Positions 5,248-7,483 of a stretch of DNA of 7,483 nt are shown piece after piece. Within the stretch, counting starts at the first letter, position 1; every line of letters starts with the position of its first letter. The notes beneath the pieces are model-generated. The model saw nothing but the letters and a program-made list of their open reading frames with translations. It was not told the origin of the DNA and did not search any database. This stretch comes from Pseudomonas sp. GTDB taxonomy: Bacteria > Pseudomonadota > Gammaproteobacteria > Pseudomonadales > Pseudomonadaceae. The stretch is from assembly GCA_030654635.1 (NCBI GenBank), contig JAURXE010000586.1, positions 1 through 7,483 on the forward strand. Direction: 5' to 3'. The position numbers and the translations under genes are program-made.

Positions 5248-6849
5248 ATGCGCAAGAATGTCGCCATCCCGTTTTTGCTTGCCGCTGGACTAATCGCCAG
5301 CGCCCCCTTCGCCCACGCCGCCAGCAACCTGGTGTTCTGCTCCGAAGGCAGTCCCGCCGGTTTTGATCCGGGTCAGTACACCACAGGTACTGATTTCGAC
5401 GCCTCGGCAGAAACCATGTTCAATCGTCTGAGCCAGTTCGAGCGCGGTGGCACCAAGGTTATTCCGGGCCTGGCCACCAGCTGGGATGTGTCACCGGATG
5501 GGCTGAGCTACACCTTTCATCTGCGCCCTGGGGTGAAGTTCCATACCACTGAGTACTTCAAGCCCAGCCGCGAGTTCAATGCCGACGACGTGCTCTTCAC
5601 CTTCCAGCGCATGCTCGACAAGAAGCACCCGTTCAACCTGGCCTACCCGGCGGAGTTCCCCTACTTCACCGACATGGGCATGGACGCCAATATCAGCAAG
5701 CTGGAAAAACTCGACGACCACACCGTCAAGTTCACCCTGGCCGGCGTCGATGCGGCCTTTATCCAGAACCTGGCGATGAGTTTTGCCTCGATTCAATCGG
5801 CCGAATACGCCGACCAGCTGCTCAAGCAAGGCAAAGCCGCCGAGATCAATCAAAAGCCGATTGGCACCGGCCCGTTCGTGTTCAAGCGCTACCAAAAAGA
5901 TGCGCAAATCCGCTTCACCGGCAATAAGGACTACTGGGAGCCGGCAGACGTCAAGATCGACAACCTGATCTTCGCCATCAACACCGACGCCTCGGTACGG
6001 ATGCAAAAGCTCAAGGCCGGCGAGTGCCAGATCAGTCTGTTCCCGCGCCCGGCTGATTTGGCCAGTCTGAAAAAAGACCCGAACCTGGCCATGCCGGAAC
6101 AAGCCGGTTTCAACCTCGGTTACATCGCTTACAACGTCAAACACCCGCCCTTTGACAAGCTTGAAGTCCGCCAGGCGCTGGATATGGCCGTCAACAAACA
6201 AGCCATCATCAACGCCGTGTACGAAGGCGCTGGCCAGCTGGCCGTGAATGGCATGCCGCCGACCCAATGGTCCTATGACGAGACCATCAAAGACCCGGCC
6301 TTCGATCCGGCCAAAGCCCGCGAGTTACTCAAGGCCGCCGGCGTTAAAGAAGGCACTGAAATCACCCTTTGGGCCATGCCGGTGCAGCGCCCGTACAACC
6401 CCAATGCCAAGTTGATGGCCGAGATGTTGCAAAACGACTGGGCGAAGATCGGCATCAAGGCCAAGATCGTCACCTACGAATGGGGCGAATACATGAAGCG
6501 CGCCAAGGCCGGCGAGCATGACTCCATGCTGATCGGCTGGAGCGGCGACAACGGTGACCCGGACAACTGGCTCGGCACCCTTTACGGCTGCGACGCGATG
6601 GAGGGCAACAACTTCTCCAAGTGGTGCAACGCCGACTACGACAAGCTGGTCAAAGCCGCCAAGGCCACCGCCGACCAACCTAAGCGCATCGAGTTGTACA
6701 AACAAGCCCAACACATCCTCAAGGAGCAGGTGCCAATCACCCCGATTGCCCACTCGACGGTGTTCCAGCCGATGCGCAAAAACGTGCAGGACTTCCTGAT
6801 CAGCCCCTTCGCCCTCAACGCCTTCTATGGCGTCAGCGTTAAACCCTAA
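5248..6849 (+). CDS. dppA: Periplasmic dipeptide-binding protein DppA
   Basis: A 533-residue solute-binding protein (SBP_bac_5 family) that captures dipeptides in the periplasm and delivers them to the DppBCDF importer. A Sec signal peptide occupies about residues 1-24 (cleavage near AHA|AS). The mature protein follows E. coli DppA closely: SEGSPAGFDP near the start, PIGTGPF (204-210), MPVQRPYNPN (377-386) and GDNGDPDN (433-440). R381 and D434 correspond to the E. coli residues (mature R355 and D408) that hold the peptide's carboxyl and amino ends. The four cysteines, C31, C260, C448 and C460, match the two disulfides of E. coli DppA. The start is ATG at 5248 with GAGG five bases upstream. 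dppB follows after 120 bases, separated by a stable hairpin. I would exclude a pure oligopeptide (OppA) role on motif similarity, although the Pseudomonas paralogues differ in peptide preference. Confidence 0.95.
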   Translation: MRKNVAIPFLLAAGLIASAPFAHAASNLVFCSEGSPAGFDPGQYTTGTDFDASAETMFNRLSQFERGGTKVIPGLATSWDVSPDGLSYTFHLRPGVKFHTTEYFKPSREFNADDVLFTFQRMLDKKHPFNLAYPAEFPYFTDMGMDANISKLEKLDDHTVKFTLAGVDAAFIQNLAMSFASIQSAEYADQLLKQGKAAEINQKPIGTGPFVFKRYQKDAQIRFTGNKDYWEPADVKIDNLIFAINTDASVRMQKLKAGECQISLFPRPADLASLKKDPNLAMPEQAGFNLGYIAYNVKHPPFDKLEVRQALDMAVNKQAIINAVYEGAGQLAVNGMPPTQWSYDETIKDPAFDPAKARELLKAAGVKEGTEITLWAMPVQRPYNPNAKLMAEMLQNDWAKIGIKAKIVTYEWGEYMKRAKAGEHDSMLIGWSGDNGDPDNWLGTLYGCDAMEGNNFSKWCNADYDKLVKAAKATADQPKRIELYKQAQHILKEQVPITPIAHSTVFQPMRKNVQDFLISPFALNAFYGVSVKP

Positions 6850-6861
6850 GCCGCACCGTGC

Positions 6862-6891
6862 CTGCCGAATCGCTCACCAGCGGTTCGGCAG
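6862..6891 (+). other. 13-bp hairpin between dppA and dppB
   Basis: CTGCCGAATCGCT (6862-6874) pairs with AGCGGTTCGGCAG (6879-6891), 13 pairs including one U-G, closing a 4-base CACC loop 12 bases after the dppA stop. No T-run follows, so it is better read as an mRNA-stabilising or partly terminating structure than as a full terminator. Such elements commonly keep binding-protein mRNA in excess over permease mRNA. The remaining 78 bases to dppB show no gene and no clear promoter. Confidence 0.6.
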
Positions 6892-6969
6892 CAGCACTAC
6901 CCCTATTTGTTAGCGATTGGCCCTTGGGCCGGTCGAACCCTTTTACCTGTTGTGGAGTACCTCCTCGCG

Positions 6970-7483
6970 ATGCTGTCTTTTATCGCTCGACGCCTGGCGC
7001 TACTGATCCCAACCTTTTTCGGCATCACCCTGCTGACCTTCGCGCTGATTCGGCTGATCCCCGGCGACCCGGTGGAGGTGATGATGGGCGAGCGCAAAAT
7101 CGACCCGGTGCTGCACGCCCAGGCCCTGCACCGCCTGGGGCTGGACAAACCGCTGCCGGCGCAATATTTGGACTACATCAGCCAACTGGCCCAGGGCGAT
7201 CTGGGCCAATCGCTGCGCACCCGCGAGAGCGTTTGGCAGGAGTTCACCACCCTGTTCCCGGCCACCCTGGAACTGTCCCTGGCGGCGCTGCTGTTTGCCG
7301 GGGTTTTGGGCCTGCTGGCCGGAGTAATTGCCGCCCTCAAGCGCGGCTCCTGGTTCGACCACGGTGTGATGGGCCTGGCGCTGGCCGGCTATTCGATGCC
7401 GATTTTCTGGTGGGGGCTGATTCTGATCATGTTCTTCTCGGTCAGCCTGGGCTGGACGCCGGTCAACGGCCGTATCGACCTGC
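6970..7483 (+). CDS. dppB: Dipeptide ABC transporter permease DppB (5' part, cut by window end)
   Basis: The first 171 codons are visible, with no stop before the window edge; the family is about 336 residues long. The translation opens MLSFIARRLALLIPTFFGIT, the classic BPD_transp_1 permease N-terminus, with a first membrane helix at about 9-30 followed by PGDP. A periplasmic stretch contains LGLDKPLPAQYLDYISQLAQGDLGQS, then helices at about 99-122 and 132-160 including YSMPIFWWGL. It forms the inner-membrane channel together with DppC. The start is ATG at 6970; GGAG at 6954-6957 is 12 bases away, rather far, and an in-frame GTG at 6952 has no better site, so ATG is kept on family N-terminus grounds. 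It follows dppA in the same orientation, and dppC, dppD and dppF are expected downstream. Confidence 0.93.
   Translation, partial: MLSFIARRLALLIPTFFGITLLTFALIRLIPGDPVEVMMGERKIDPVLHAQALHRLGLDKPLPAQYLDYISQLAQGDLGQSLRTRESVWQEFTTLFPATLELSLAALLFAGVLGLLAGVIAALKRGSWFDHGVMGLALAGYSMPIFWWGLILIMFFSVSLGWTPVNGRIDL

Noticed and set aside
5491..6267. 258-codon minus-strand open frame opposite dppA
   Set aside because: It is an antisense shadow of a highly conserved gene; the Val/Leu/Gly/His-rich translation shows no domain.
6919..6930. GGCCCTTGGGCC near-palindrome before dppB
   Set aside because: The two arms are separated by only 2 bases, so it cannot form a normal hairpin, and GC-rich 5-bp symmetry is expected by chance in this DNA.
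1..7483. A novel defence, mobile or CRISPR-type system
   Set aside because: All sizeable coding regions belong to known housekeeping or transport families. No transposase, integrase, nuclease, toxin-antitoxin pair or regularly spaced direct repeats are visible.

Overview
The window reads as ordinary chromosomal DNA of a Pseudomonas, probably of the fluorescens/putida side of the genus. The basis is the protein sequences (a RoxS/RoxR pair, a Pseudomonas-type SIMPL protein and a DppA/DppB pair very close to the known families), the GC-rich coding style, and short palindromic repeats in the gaps. There is no phage, transposase, CRISPR array, tRNA or rRNA. From memory, roxR-roxS next to a SIMPL gene and a dipeptide ABC operon is a known neighbourhood in P. 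aeruginosa and P. putida, so the gene content is not a new system. The interest lies in the non-coding gaps, which are rich in perfect inverted repeats.

Layout: 1-165 is non-coding and carries palindromic repeat arms. 166-1902 (minus) is a fused permease/ATPase of the YddA/BacA type. 1903-2170 is a 268-base gap with a perfect 12-bp palindrome and clustered repeat arms. 2171-2749 (minus) is roxR and 2802-4079 (minus) is roxS, transcribed roxS then roxR and separated by a hairpin with a U6 tract. 4080-4294 is a divergent regulatory gap containing a RegA-like inverted repeat. 4295-5002 (plus) is an exported SIMPL-domain protein. 5003-5247 holds a strong hairpin, a possible promoter, a structured leader and an A-rich Hfq/Crc-like motif ahead of dppA at 5248-6849 (plus). 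A 13-bp hairpin separates dppA from dppB, which starts at 6970 and runs off the right edge.

Functionally, RoxS is a membrane redox-sensing histidine kinase with both the quinone-binding motif and the redox cysteine of the RegB family. It should phosphorylate RoxR, a Fis-type DNA-binding regulator that in Pseudomonas controls terminal oxidases. DppA and DppB are the periplasmic binding protein and first permease of a dipeptide importer whose remaining genes (dppC, dppD, dppF) should lie to the right. The ABC protein at the left is a separate one-polypeptide transporter of unknown substrate. All promoter, operator and RNA-structure calls come from reading the sequence by eye and have lower confidence than the gene calls.
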